Assembly: GCA_024642505.1 (NCBI GenBank)
Contig: JAHEAZ010000020.1
Coordinates: 1-40,246 of the forward strand
Direction of reading: 5' to 3'
Source of the DNA: Gammaproteobacteria bacterium
GTDB lineage: Bacteria > Pseudomonadota > Gammaproteobacteria > Steroidobacterales > Steroidobacteraceae
Length of the DNA: 40,246 nucleotides
Every line of letters starts with the position of its first letter. Within the stretch, counting starts at the first letter, position 1. The translations under genes and the position numbers were made by a program. The notes beneath the pieces were generated by a model that had not been told where the DNA came from, did not search any database, and worked only from the letters and a program-made list of their open reading frames with translations. Shown here one piece after another: positions 25,398 to 33,081 of this stretch.

Positions 25398-26585
25398 GTG
25401 AAGTGGGCCAGCGCACTGTCCGCTGAGCGTGAACTCGCTCCGGCCGTAGATGAGGCCGTGGCCCAGCTTCGCGACGCGCTGGGTCAGGTTGAGCCCGATC
25501 TATTGTTCGCGTTCGCGGCGGGCCATGACTCGCGTGATCTTGAGCGCCTACCGGCGCTGCTGCATCCGTGGCTCGGCGATGGAATGCTGGTTGGTTGCAG
25601 CTGCAGCGGCGTCGCCGGTCACGGCCGCGAGTATGAGGAGGGCCCCGCGTTATCGCTGATGGCAGCGCTGCTCACGGACGTAGAGCTCACTGCCGTCCAC
25701 GTGGACCAGGCGTCGCTGCCGGCCCTGACCGCGTCCCGCGACGCCTGGTGGCGACTTCTCGGCATCCGTCCTGAGGATGAGCCATCTTTCACCATCTTCG
25801 CTGACCCCTATTCCTTCGACATCGAGCACTGCATCCGCGGACTCGACCGCGCCTATCCAGGCTCGACCGTGATCGGCGGCCTGACCAGCGCCGCGTCACA
25901 GCCTGGCCAGGCCTGCCTGCTCGCTGGCCACGATATGTACCGGGCCGGAGCCCTGCTCCTGGCATGGACTGGCAACGTCCGCCTGGAGGGCATCGTGTCC
26001 CAGGGCTGCCGACCCGTCGGCGACCCTCTGTTCGTCACTTCCAGCGACGGTAACCGTATCCACGAACTCGACGGCAAGGCGCCGCGCGAGCTGCTCGGCC
26101 AGGTCTTCTCCTCGCTCAGTCCCGCCGACCGGGACCTGTTCAATGCCCGGCAACTGTTCATCGGCCTTGCCCTGCCCGGACCCCGCCAGTCGATAGGCGC
26201 CGGCGACTTCCTGGTGCGCGAGGTCGTCGGACTCGACTCGGAATCGGGAGACCTTGTAATCGGCGCGCAGGCCTCCGCCAATACCATCGTCCAGTTTCAT
26301 CTTCGCGATGCCGAGGCGTCCGCGGCCGACCTCGAGCGTGAGCTGGCGCGGCACCGCAGCATCGATCCGGCCGAGCCTTCAGCGGCCCTGATGTTCGCCT
26401 GCATCGGGCGGGGCGCCTCACTCTATGGCGTGCCGGGACGCGACTCCGGGATGTTCCGGCGCGCCTTTGGCGACGCGCCACTCGGCGGAATGTTTTGCGC
26501 TGGCGAAATCGGGCCGGTGCAGGGAGCGACTTTCCTGCACGGCTACACTGCGGTTTTCGGCCTGGTGCGACCACGAAGGCGCTGA
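25398..26585 (+). CDS. FIST-domain signal-sensing protein
   Basis: A 395-residue protein made of FIST_N (about 30-230) and FIST_C (about 235-385) only. Marks are LLFAFAAGHDSRDL, GMLVGCSCSGVAGHGREYEEG, STVIGGLTSA and the C-terminal MFACIGRGASLYG with GGMFCAGEIGPVQGATFLHGYTAVFGL. FIST domains are thought to sense small ligands, perhaps amino acids, and are usually linked to signalling outputs; here there is no output domain. GTG at 25398 is chosen as the first start after the GST stop; an ATG at 25335 would overlap GST by 41 bases. Neither has a strong ribosome-binding site, so the start is uncertain. Confidence 0.88.
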   Translation: MKWASALSAERELAPAVDEAVAQLRDALGQVEPDLLFAFAAGHDSRDLERLPALLHPWLGDGMLVGCSCSGVAGHGREYEEGPALSLMAALLTDVELTAVHVDQASLPALTASRDAWWRLLGIRPEDEPSFTIFADPYSFDIEHCIRGLDRAYPGSTVIGGLTSAASQPGQACLLAGHDMYRAGALLLAWTGNVRLEGIVSQGCRPVGDPLFVTSSDGNRIHELDGKAPRELLGQVFSSLSPADRDLFNARQLFIGLALPGPRQSIGAGDFLVREVVGLDSESGDLVIGAQASANTIVQFHLRDAEASAADLERELARHRSIDPAEPSAALMFACIGRGASLYGVPGRDSGMFRRAFGDAPLGGMFCAGEIGPVQGATFLHGYTAVFGLVRPRRR

Positions 26586-26826
26586 AAAATCGCAGCCTGG
26601 CGCCGACGTCCTTCATGCCATCGAACTGCCGCTGCGGGTGGGTATCCAGGAGCCGATCTGCGCGGGCCTGATCGCCAGCGCGGCGATCATCGGCATCAGC
26701 GACATATTGATTCGTGTGTTCGTGTTCGACAGCTGAACGGGAACAACTCACTCACATGAATTCCCGAACAGCAACGTTCCTGCCCCGGCGGTGTTACCGC
26801 TTCATTCAGCCAAACACTCCCCTCTT
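26586..26826. other. Convergent gap after FIST gene; possible remnant of a membrane segment
   Basis: The 241 bases between the FIST gene (plus) and the ATP-grasp gene (minus) hold no gene I can start properly. A plus-strand frame ending at 26736 reads as a hydrophobic segment, GLIASAAIIGISDILIRVF, directly after the FIST stop, but its only ATG (26425) lies inside FIST coding. A short hairpin GCGGT/ACCGC at 26788-26800 is present without a T tract. It may be a remnant or a very small protein. Confidence 0.3.
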
Positions 26827-27852
26827 TCAGTCGCGCCACTCCGCCTGGTAGGCAATCCCCAGCGATATCAACCGCTCCAGCAGACGTTCGTAAGGGATGC
26901 CTGCGTGCTCGGCGGCGCGACCGAAATCCTCGTACTGCTCGATATTGGGGTTGGCATTTGCTTCGAGCACGAAGAGCGATCCGTCGTCACGCATGCGGAA
27001 GTCCATGCGGGCGTAGCCGGACATGTGCAGCGCGCGGTAGATGCGCCGCGCCAGGCGATCTAGCAGGGCCGGGACGCCCTGCGGCAGATTCCTCGCCGGA
27101 TCGGTCACTATGTCGTGCTTTTCCTGGTAGGCGCGGTCCCATTTCACCTTGCGCGTGGCAATGCCGATGGCCGACTCGCCAAGCGTCCCGAACGAAAGCT
27201 CCCATGGCGCCAGCGTAGTCAGCCGCTCGTTGCCGATGATGCCGAGATAGATCTCGCGCCCGTCAATGAATTCCTCCACCAGTGCATCGGTGCTGGTCTG
27301 CTCATGGATGAACTCGATACGCTCCCGCAGCCGGACTGCATCCTCCACGACCGACGCCTGCGCGATTCCCAGCGATGCGTCCTCGGTCGCCGACTTCACG
27401 AACAGCGGGTAGCGCAATCGCCCTGGAATGCGCGGCTTGCGGCCGCGCCTGAACAGAGCAAACTGCGGGGTTGGAATGCGGTGATAGGCCAGGATCTGCT
27501 TCGACAGGACCTTGTCCCGGGACAGCATCATCCCGCGCGGATTGCAGCCAGTGTAGGGCTGGCGCATCAGCTCGAGATAGGCCACGACGTGCTGGTCGTA
27601 GGTAACGATTCCGCCAAACTCCTCCAGCAGGTTGAAACAGATGTCCGGCATCCAGTCGGTGATCTGCATGCGCAGTTCGGTCAGGCTGTCGCCGATGCCG
27701 AGTGGCCGGACATCGTGACCGAGTTCCCGCAGCGTGGTGATGACATCGAATTCCGTCCGGAATTCGTCTGCCTCCTGGTCCGTGAGATGATCGATGTTGT
27801 CGGGCGGTACCAGGGTCTCATGCACCAGAACCAGTATGCGTAGTTTCTTCAT
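26827..27852 (-). CDS. ATP-grasp ligase, D-Ala-D-Ala-ligase-like
   Basis: A 341-residue ATP-grasp enzyme. The N-terminal domain opens MKKLRILVLVHETLVPPD and has a FNLLEEFGG segment as in D-alanine-D-alanine ligases (FNALHG equivalent, but with a negative charge replacing His-Gly). The ATP-binding part includes YPLFVKSATEDASLGIAQA and VEEFIDGREIYLGI; the Mg-binding C-terminal part is YARMDFRMRDDGSLFVLEANANPN. The ligands and the ATP Lys are present, so it should be active, joining a carboxylate to an amine. It is unlikely to be the true Ddl because the substrate pocket differs and no cell-wall genes are nearby. Its start overlaps the stop of the metallopeptidase gene (ATGA), implying coupled translation and a joint function. 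Confidence 0.88.
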   Translation of the reverse strand: MKKLRILVLVHETLVPPDNIDHLTDQEADEFRTEFDVITTLRELGHDVRPLGIGDSLTELRMQITDWMPDICFNLLEEFGGIVTYDQHVVAYLELMRQPYTGCNPRGMMLSRDKVLSKQILAYHRIPTPQFALFRRGRKPRIPGRLRYPLFVKSATEDASLGIAQASVVEDAVRLRERIEFIHEQTSTDALVEEFIDGREIYLGIIGNERLTTLAPWELSFGTLGESAIGIATRKVKWDRAYQEKHDIVTDPARNLPQGVPALLDRLARRIYRALHMSGYARMDFRMRDDGSLFVLEANANPNIEQYEDFGRAAEHAGIPYERLLERLISLGIAYQAEWRD

Positions 27853-28907
27853 AATGCTATCCAGGGGCCGACGCCCTTCTGAGACTTGCGCGCCAGTACC
27901 ACCAGCAGTCGCTCGACCCGGCGAACTGCCTTGCGCTTCTCGCCACGCACCAGCAGCCGCAGGCTGCGCGAGCGACCGATGAGATGGTCGAGAAGCTCCT
28001 GCACCAGGTATTCGCTGGCATCCAGCCGGCGCGCGATGCGCCGGCGCAACGTCGGCCCGTTTTCGCGCAGGAATGTGCTGGCGCGCATTTGCCGGACGCG
28101 CCGACGCCGGTTGGTGAAGACCCGCTGCAGGATCTTGTCGATCTTTTCCGCGTCGTCGCTTCGGTAATGCCGGACCATGACGGCGTAATGCTGGCGCAAG
28201 GTCCGGCGCGCAATCCGGATCGGCTCGACGTGATGTCGCGCCCTGACCCGCGGCCGCTGGCCGCGTAGTTCTTCCATGGTGCGCGCGACGTACTCCAGCT
28301 TGCGCCGCGCGGGCCAACCCTCGTACTGGCGACGCCAGGTCGAGCCGGGTTTCAACCAGACCGCGAAGGTCTCGGCGAAGTCCTCGGTCGGATGGCTCTG
28401 CGCATACCAGCTGTCGAGGTGCTGCACGAAGCGCTTGCTGCCGGGCCGCGGCCGGTAGTGGCGAGGGTAGCGCCTGGACGCTGGTCCAAAGATCTCGCGC
28501 CACGCCTTGCGGCGGCGCAGGCGATAGGCAGTGTCAACCGCATGGCCGGCTTCGTGCCGCAGGATCTTCATCAGGGAATCGGCATTGCCTCCCTCGACCT
28601 CCCCCATGAAGCGTCGCTCCAGGCTCTTCAGCCGTGGGTGCAACAGATAGAAAGGGATGGCGATCCCCGGCACGCCGTCCGGCGAAAACCATTCCTGGGC
28701 GATCCAGTAATGGGGACGGAAACCGACTCCGCGGCGCTCCAGCTCTGAAAACAGCTTGAGCAACGGCCGTTCGACCGGCGAGCCCTCGATTCTCAGACCG
28801 AGGTCACACAGCCGTAGATCAAGCAGCTGCTCGTCGGCCAGCTTCGCCCACGCGGGCTTGCGGCGAGCCTTGCCACTACGTTTCGGTTTCTTCTTTGCAG
28901 AGCCCAT
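27849..28907 (-). CDS. Putative zinc metallopeptidase (HEAGH)
   Basis: A 352-residue protein with a zinc-binding HEAGH at residues 118-122 and, 50 residues on, YAQSHPTEDFAETFAVWL, where Glu175 or Glu179 probably supplies a third ligand. This is the pattern of the putative zinc-binding metallopeptidase family (Peptidase_Mx type). The N-terminus is very basic (GSAKKKPKRSGKARRK), and the C-terminal 130 residues are again strongly basic (Arg-rich, helical). There is no signal peptide, so it is cytoplasmic and perhaps nucleic-acid or ribosome associated. The start at 28907 is the first Met before family-like sequence; the ribosome-binding site is weak. It overlaps the ATP-grasp gene and follows the phosphatase-ARH gene by 49 bases. 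Confidence 0.82.
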   Translation of the reverse strand: MGSAKKKPKRSGKARRKPAWAKLADEQLLDLRLCDLGLRIEGSPVERPLLKLFSELERRGVGFRPHYWIAQEWFSPDGVPGIAIPFYLLHPRLKSLERRFMGEVEGGNADSLMKILRHEAGHAVDTAYRLRRRKAWREIFGPASRRYPRHYRPRPGSKRFVQHLDSWYAQSHPTEDFAETFAVWLKPGSTWRRQYEGWPARRKLEYVARTMEELRGQRPRVRARHHVEPIRIARRTLRQHYAVMVRHYRSDDAEKIDKILQRVFTNRRRRVRQMRASTFLRENGPTLRRRIARRLDASEYLVQELLDHLIGRSRSLRLLVRGEKRKAVRRVERLLVVLARKSQKGVGPWIAL

Positions 28908-28956
28908 CGCCGCATAGCTTAGCCGGGCCAACCGCCTTACGCCTGGCAACGCAACC

Positions 28957-30471
28957 TCAGCCGCGTGCGAGGCGTCGCAGCGCGTGGTCCAGCAGCTGGT
29001 CGGCCATGTCGGCGATCGTTGGCGCGAGGATGACCGAAGAGCGCCAGGTCGAGGGGATGCCCGGCAATCCATAATGGGCGCCGGCCAGCTGCCCGACCAT
29101 TGCGCCAGTGGCATCGGCGTCACCGCCGAGGTTGACCGCGGCAAGGACCATGTCTCGGAACGAATGGCCGCGGTTGAACGCCCAGAGTGTAGCCTCCAGG
29201 GCCTGTGGCGCCTGTCCGCCCCCGTAGATCCGTGGTGGCGCCTTCTCGACCCATGCTCCCCGCGCTACCGCATCCACCGCAGACTTGAGCCGGTGCCTGT
29301 CCCAGTAGCCTTCGACCGGGCTAAAGTAAGGCCGCAGCAGTTCCACGCTCGACGCGCCCTGCAGGGCTCCGACCAGCAGCCCGGCAAAATACCGGACCGC
29401 ATCGAGTGTCACCGGCGCCTGGTGGGTGACTCGCGTGGCATCTACCGCCGCTTCGATCGCCTCCTCCGGGTCCGCAAGCAACAGCGCGACAGCCGGACCC
29501 ACTCGTGCGAGCGGTTCCTTTTCGGCCTTGGCCGGATCGTGCGAGCCAGCCAGCGGATTTCTGGTCCATTGCGCCTGCGCCAGTGCGCGGGCAGTCGTGG
29601 CGCTGATCCCGATGCACTGCCCGGTGCTCGTAAGGTGACCTTCACGCTGCCATCGCAGGTAGCGGGCAACCTGGTCGGCGGCGTCGGAACGGTCTGTCGT
29701 AGCCATGCTCTCCGCCAGGCACAGTGCCATTGCAGTCTTGTCAGTCCAGGCGCCGCGGGGGACGTCGAACGGTCCGCCTCCAAGCAAGTCCCCAATTGGC
29801 GTGAACGATCCCGGGCGGCGGTGCGCCGCCGGCTGTCCGCAAGCGTCCCCCGTTGCCAGGCCAAGCAGCAGGCCACGGTAGCGATCCCTTAGTGTCAGGG
29901 TTGACTTGGCGTTGACCCCCGGCGACGGAGTGGTTGCGCCGTGCTCGCTCCAGCCCCGCACGTACTCGACCTGGGCCGAGGTCTCCGGGATGCTCGGCCA
30001 GGTAGCCGATCGGCTACAGGCCTGCCACAGCTGGTTGAGCCGATTCAGCGCTGCTTCGCCGGCGTGTCCATGCCGTGCCAGCCAGCAGCCTGCCACCAGA
30101 TTGGTGCGCCCGATGCCTGCGCGGCAGTGCAGGTAGACAATCCTCCCCTCCGCCAGGGCTGCGTCGATCTCGTCGAGGATTTCGATCGTGTGCTCGGCCC
30201 GTTCGGGTAGCGAGTGGTCGCGGATAGGCTTGCGCACATAAGCGACCGTGTCACGGCCATAGGGGCCAGGAAGCCACCTTTCATAGGGTTCCAGCTCGCC
30301 AACCGCCGTCAGGTCAACGAAGCAGCGCACACCGGCGTCCAGCAGCTTGCGGATCCGCGCGCTTGCCGCCCGTTCCGAGCCCGCGCCCGGATACGCGCCC
30401 GCCAGCAGGCGTCCCGGGTCGACCCAGTAGGTATTCTCTAGCGGCGGTGGATAGTCGCGTGTCTTCGGCAT
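28957..30471 (-). CDS. Tyrosine/dual-specificity phosphatase fused to ADP-ribosylglycohydrolase
   Basis: A 504-residue two-domain protein. Residues 1 to about 178 form a cysteine phosphatase with the CX5R P-loop HCRAGIGRTN (Cys116, Arg122) and a likely general acid, Asp85, in KPIRDHSLPE. Residues 190-504 are an ADP-ribosylglycohydrolase (ARH/DraG) domain, starting RDRYRGLLLGLATGDACGQP. The usual TDDT metal motif reads TDKT (Lys245 for the second Asp), and the late motif is GGDADATGA (Asp451, Asp453; Ala454 where Thr or Ser is common). The phosphatase looks active; the ARH domain may have altered metal binding or act as a reader. The ATG at 30471 comes 14 bases after the ttcA stop, with GGA upstream. 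Probably a cytoplasmic signalling or processing enzyme. Confidence 0.9.
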   Translation of the reverse strand: MPKTRDYPPPLENTYWVDPGRLLAGAYPGAGSERAASARIRKLLDAGVRCFVDLTAVGELEPYERWLPGPYGRDTVAYVRKPIRDHSLPERAEHTIEILDEIDAALAEGRIVYLHCRAGIGRTNLVAGCWLARHGHAGEAALNRLNQLWQACSRSATWPSIPETSAQVEYVRGWSEHGATTPSPGVNAKSTLTLRDRYRGLLLGLATGDACGQPAAHRRPGSFTPIGDLLGGGPFDVPRGAWTDKTAMALCLAESMATTDRSDAADQVARYLRWQREGHLTSTGQCIGISATTARALAQAQWTRNPLAGSHDPAKAEKEPLARVGPAVALLLADPEEAIEAAVDATRVTHQAPVTLDAVRYFAGLLVGALQGASSVELLRPYFSPVEGYWDRHRLKSAVDAVARGAWVEKAPPRIYGGGQAPQALEATLWAFNRGHSFRDMVLAAVNLGGDADATGAMVGQLAGAHYGLPGIPSTWRSSVILAPTIADMADQLLDHALRRLARG

Positions 30472-30485
30472 GGTGTCCGGATTGA

Positions 30486-31355
30486 TCAGGCGCCGCCATC
30501 TCGGGAGCAGACACCCTGCCCTGGAAGCGGTCTCCGCGAGTCGCCGCATTCCGGACCCTGCTCTGCCCGCAGCGTCACAAAGTCGAAGGCCGCGGAATCG
30601 GCCAGGTGCGAAACGCTGATGTTGCGGATGGCCGTGAATATCGAGTCGACCCGCCCCGGGTGATCGCGATCCCAACTGGCCAGCATGCGCGCGATCGCCT
30701 TGCGCTGGAGGTTGGGCTGCGATCCGCAGAGCCTGCAGGGAATGATCGGGAAGCCACGGGCTCGCGCGTAGCGTTCGATGTCCCGCTCGGGCACGTAGCA
30801 CAGCGGACGTATCACGATATTGGCGCCATCCTCCGACTTGAGCTTGGGCGGCATGGCCTTCAGCCGCCCGCCGTGGAACATGTTCAGGAACAGCGTTTCC
30901 ACGATATCGTCGCGGTGATGCCCGAGCGCGATCTTGTTGAAGCCATTCTCGCGCGCGTGACGGTACAGAGCGCCGCGCCTCAGCCTGCTGCAAAGCCCGC
31001 ACTGCGTCTTACCCTGGGGCACGACCCGCTTGACGACGCTGTAGGTATCCTGCTCGATGACCTGCAGGGGCACGCCGAGCGCAGCAAGATAATCCGGCAA
31101 GACCTGCGTGGGAAAGCCAGGCTGCTTCTGGTCGAGGTTGACCGCGACTAAGTCGAATCGCACCGGCGCCGCCCGCTGCAGCGACAGCAGCATGTCCAGT
31201 AGGGTGTAGGAATCCTTGCCGCCGGAGAGGCAGACCATGACGCGATCGCCGCCCTCGATCATGGAGAACTCGCCAATGGCCTTGCCCACCTGGCCGCGCA
31301 ATCGGGCCTGCAGGCGCTTGAAGTTGCCGGAATGGATCGCGGGAACAGCGGACAT
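30486..31355 (-). CDS. ttcA: tRNA 2-thiocytidine synthetase TtcA
   Basis: A 289-residue TtcA, which adds sulfur to cytidine 32 of certain tRNAs using ATP and an Fe-S cluster. The PP-loop motif SGGKDS is at residues 44-49. The cluster-binding cysteines are Cys119 and Cys122 ([11 protein letters not shown]) and Cys207/Cys210 (PCRLCG). [16 protein letters not shown] and the PPKLKSEDG segment are typical. The start has the normal family N-terminus. It is the first gene of a minus-strand run that continues with the phosphatase-ARH fusion after 14 bases, so that cassette may be expressed together with tRNA thiolation. Confidence 0.96.
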   Translation of the reverse strand: MSAVPAIHSGNFKRLQARLRGQVGKAIGEFSMIEGGDRVMVCLSGGKDSYTLLDMLLSLQRAAPVRFDLVAVNLDQKQPGFPTQVLPDYLAALGVPLQVIEQDTYSVVKRVVPQGKTQCGLCSRLRRGALYRHARENGFNKIALGHHRDDIVETLFLNMFHGGRLKAMPPKLKSEDGANIVIRPLCYVPERDIERYARARGFPIIPCRLCGSQPNLQRKAIARMLASWDRDHPGRVDSIFTAIRNISVSHLADSAAFDFVTLRAEQGPECGDSRRPLPGQGVCSRDGGA

Positions 31356-31421
31356 CGGGACACAGACTCGCGCAACGGGGAGCCGAATTCTAGGACAAAG
31401 CCCACACCTGCGCAGGGCGGA

Positions 31422-32924
31422 TCACGGCTCCGACAGATATTTCCGCTCGAGGTACCTTAGGTACGCACTCGCCGACAGCGTCTTTCCGGTCGCATGCTTC
31501 ACCAGGTCCGGCACTTCCATCTTGGCGCCCAGTGCGTGGACGTTGTTCCGCAGCCATGCCAGCAGCCCGGAGAACTCACCTGCCGCTATCTGCTGCTCCA
31601 CGCCCTGGACTTCTTCGTGAATGCACTCCCAGAACTGCGCGGCTACCACCGCGCCGATGCCGTATGACGGAAAGTAGCCGAACTGACCCAGCGCCCAGTG
31701 ACCATCCTGCAGGCAGCCGTCGTTGTCGCTGGCGGGGCAGACGCCGAGTCGCCTGTCCAGCAGTTCGTTCCAGGCACCGGGGAGGTCGCGAACCGGCAAC
31801 TCGCCCGACAGCAGTCGCTGCTCCAGCTCGTAGCGCACGATGATGTGTGCCTGATAGGTCAGCTCATCCGCATCCATGCGGATCGGGCCACGGGAAACGG
31901 TGTTGAGTCGCCGGTAGAGATTCTCCTCCGACCACTCCGGGCCGCTGACCGCGTAGTGTTTTTCCAGTAGCGGCCTGAGGTAGGTAACGAAGGAGCGGCT
32001 GCGCCCCACGATCATCTCCAGCAGCAGCGACTGGCTCTCCTCCAGCGCCATGCCCCGGTCCTGCCCTACCGGCTGGTCGCGCCATTGCAGCGGCAGCCCC
32101 AGGTCGTAGAGCGCCTGCCCGGTCTCATGCAGCGCGCCCAGCAGGCCCGCAAAGGGATCGCGGGGATCGAGCTGGGCGGTGACCCGGATGTCCCCCGGGA
32201 CACCCTCGGTGAGCGCTCTCTCCGCCTCGTCAAAGCGCCCGCGATCAAAGGGAAAGCCCAGCGCCTTCATGACCTCGATGCACAGCCCACGTTGCTTCGC
32301 GGCAGAAAACCGCCCGGCAATCGTTACCGCTGGGCGGCCGAACTGAATGTCGATAGCCTCACCCACCAGGGTCGGCAGGCGGCGCGACAGGGTCGCGAAC
32401 ATTCGGGTGATCTCGCTGGAGCGCAGTCCCGGAGTGAACTCGTCGGCAAGCGCGTCGTAGGGGTCGAGCCCCAGGTGCTGCCCGAGCATGGCGGCCCTGT
32501 TTCGTGTCAGCTTGACCACCTCGTCGAGATGCGGGGCGAGCACCGAGAAATCATTGCTGTCGCGCGCCTCGCGCCACATCGCCTCCGCCTTGGCGACCGC
32601 CCTTGCGAGACGCGAGACCAGCGAAGGGGGAGTCGCAATGGCGTGGTCTCGCTGGCGCCGCATCTCGCGGAGGTTGGCCAGCTGCCAGTCCTGCTGCCCC
32701 TGCCGGTTGGCCTCGGCCCGCTCGAGCAGCCGCGTCAGCCGCGGCGAAGTCAGGAGCGCATGACACTCGGTCTGAAGGGCGGCCAACTGCTCGCCACGAA
32801 CGTCGGCGCTGGCCCGCGGCATCGTCACCGCGGCATCCCAGCGCAGCAGCGCGAGCGTGCCCTGGAAGGCATGCAGGCGGCGAAATTCCTGTTCGAGTTG
32901 TTCGTATGGCGTCAGTGTGGGCAC
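31422..32924 (-). CDS. M32 carboxypeptidase homologue with degraded active site
   Basis: A 500-residue protein colinear with M32 (Taq-type) metallocarboxypeptidases. Retained motifs include DIRVT near residue 246, DELTYQAHIIVRYELE near 353 and CLQDGHWALGQFGYFPSYG near 404. Catalytic features are altered: the HEXXH zinc motif reads HETGQ (residues 266-270, His to Gln), the HESQ motif reads EESQ (His to Glu at 295) and the HPF motif upstream is absent. One zinc ligand and one catalytic-region His are lost, so it is likely inactive as a normal zinc peptidase. The GTG start at 32924 has a perfect GGAGG 6 bases upstream, and the frame is intact, so it is kept for some purpose. It precedes ttcA on the same strand, 66 bases away. 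Confidence 0.9.
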   Translation of the reverse strand: MPTLTPYEQLEQEFRRLHAFQGTLALLRWDAAVTMPRASADVRGEQLAALQTECHALLTSPRLTRLLERAEANRQGQQDWQLANLREMRRQRDHAIATPPSLVSRLARAVAKAEAMWREARDSNDFSVLAPHLDEVVKLTRNRAAMLGQHLGLDPYDALADEFTPGLRSSEITRMFATLSRRLPTLVGEAIDIQFGRPAVTIAGRFSAAKQRGLCIEVMKALGFPFDRGRFDEAERALTEGVPGDIRVTAQLDPRDPFAGLLGALHETGQALYDLGLPLQWRDQPVGQDRGMALEESQSLLLEMIVGRSRSFVTYLRPLLEKHYAVSGPEWSEENLYRRLNTVSRGPIRMDADELTYQAHIIVRYELEQRLLSGELPVRDLPGAWNELLDRRLGVCPASDNDGCLQDGHWALGQFGYFPSYGIGAVVAAQFWECIHEEVQGVEQQIAAGEFSGLLAWLRNNVHALGAKMEVPDLVKHATGKTLSASAYLRYLERKYLSEP

Positions 32925-33081
32925 GTCTGCCCTCCATTGTCCCGGTCGCGGCACGCAACCCGGAACCCGGCCCGCCGGCTCGCAGCCAGACAGGCGGAAC
33001 GCACCAAGTGTAACAGCCGCGGTGCAATCAAATGGCCGCTAATCCTAGCGGCCAGGCCGGTTATGTCACCCGTCCCGCCCC

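Noticed and set aside
30472-31002. N-terminal extension of the phosphatase-ARH protein into ttcA
   Set aside because: The open frame continues across ttcA on the same strand but the added sequence is shadow-like; the ATG at 30471 begins family-like sequence directly after the ttcA stop.
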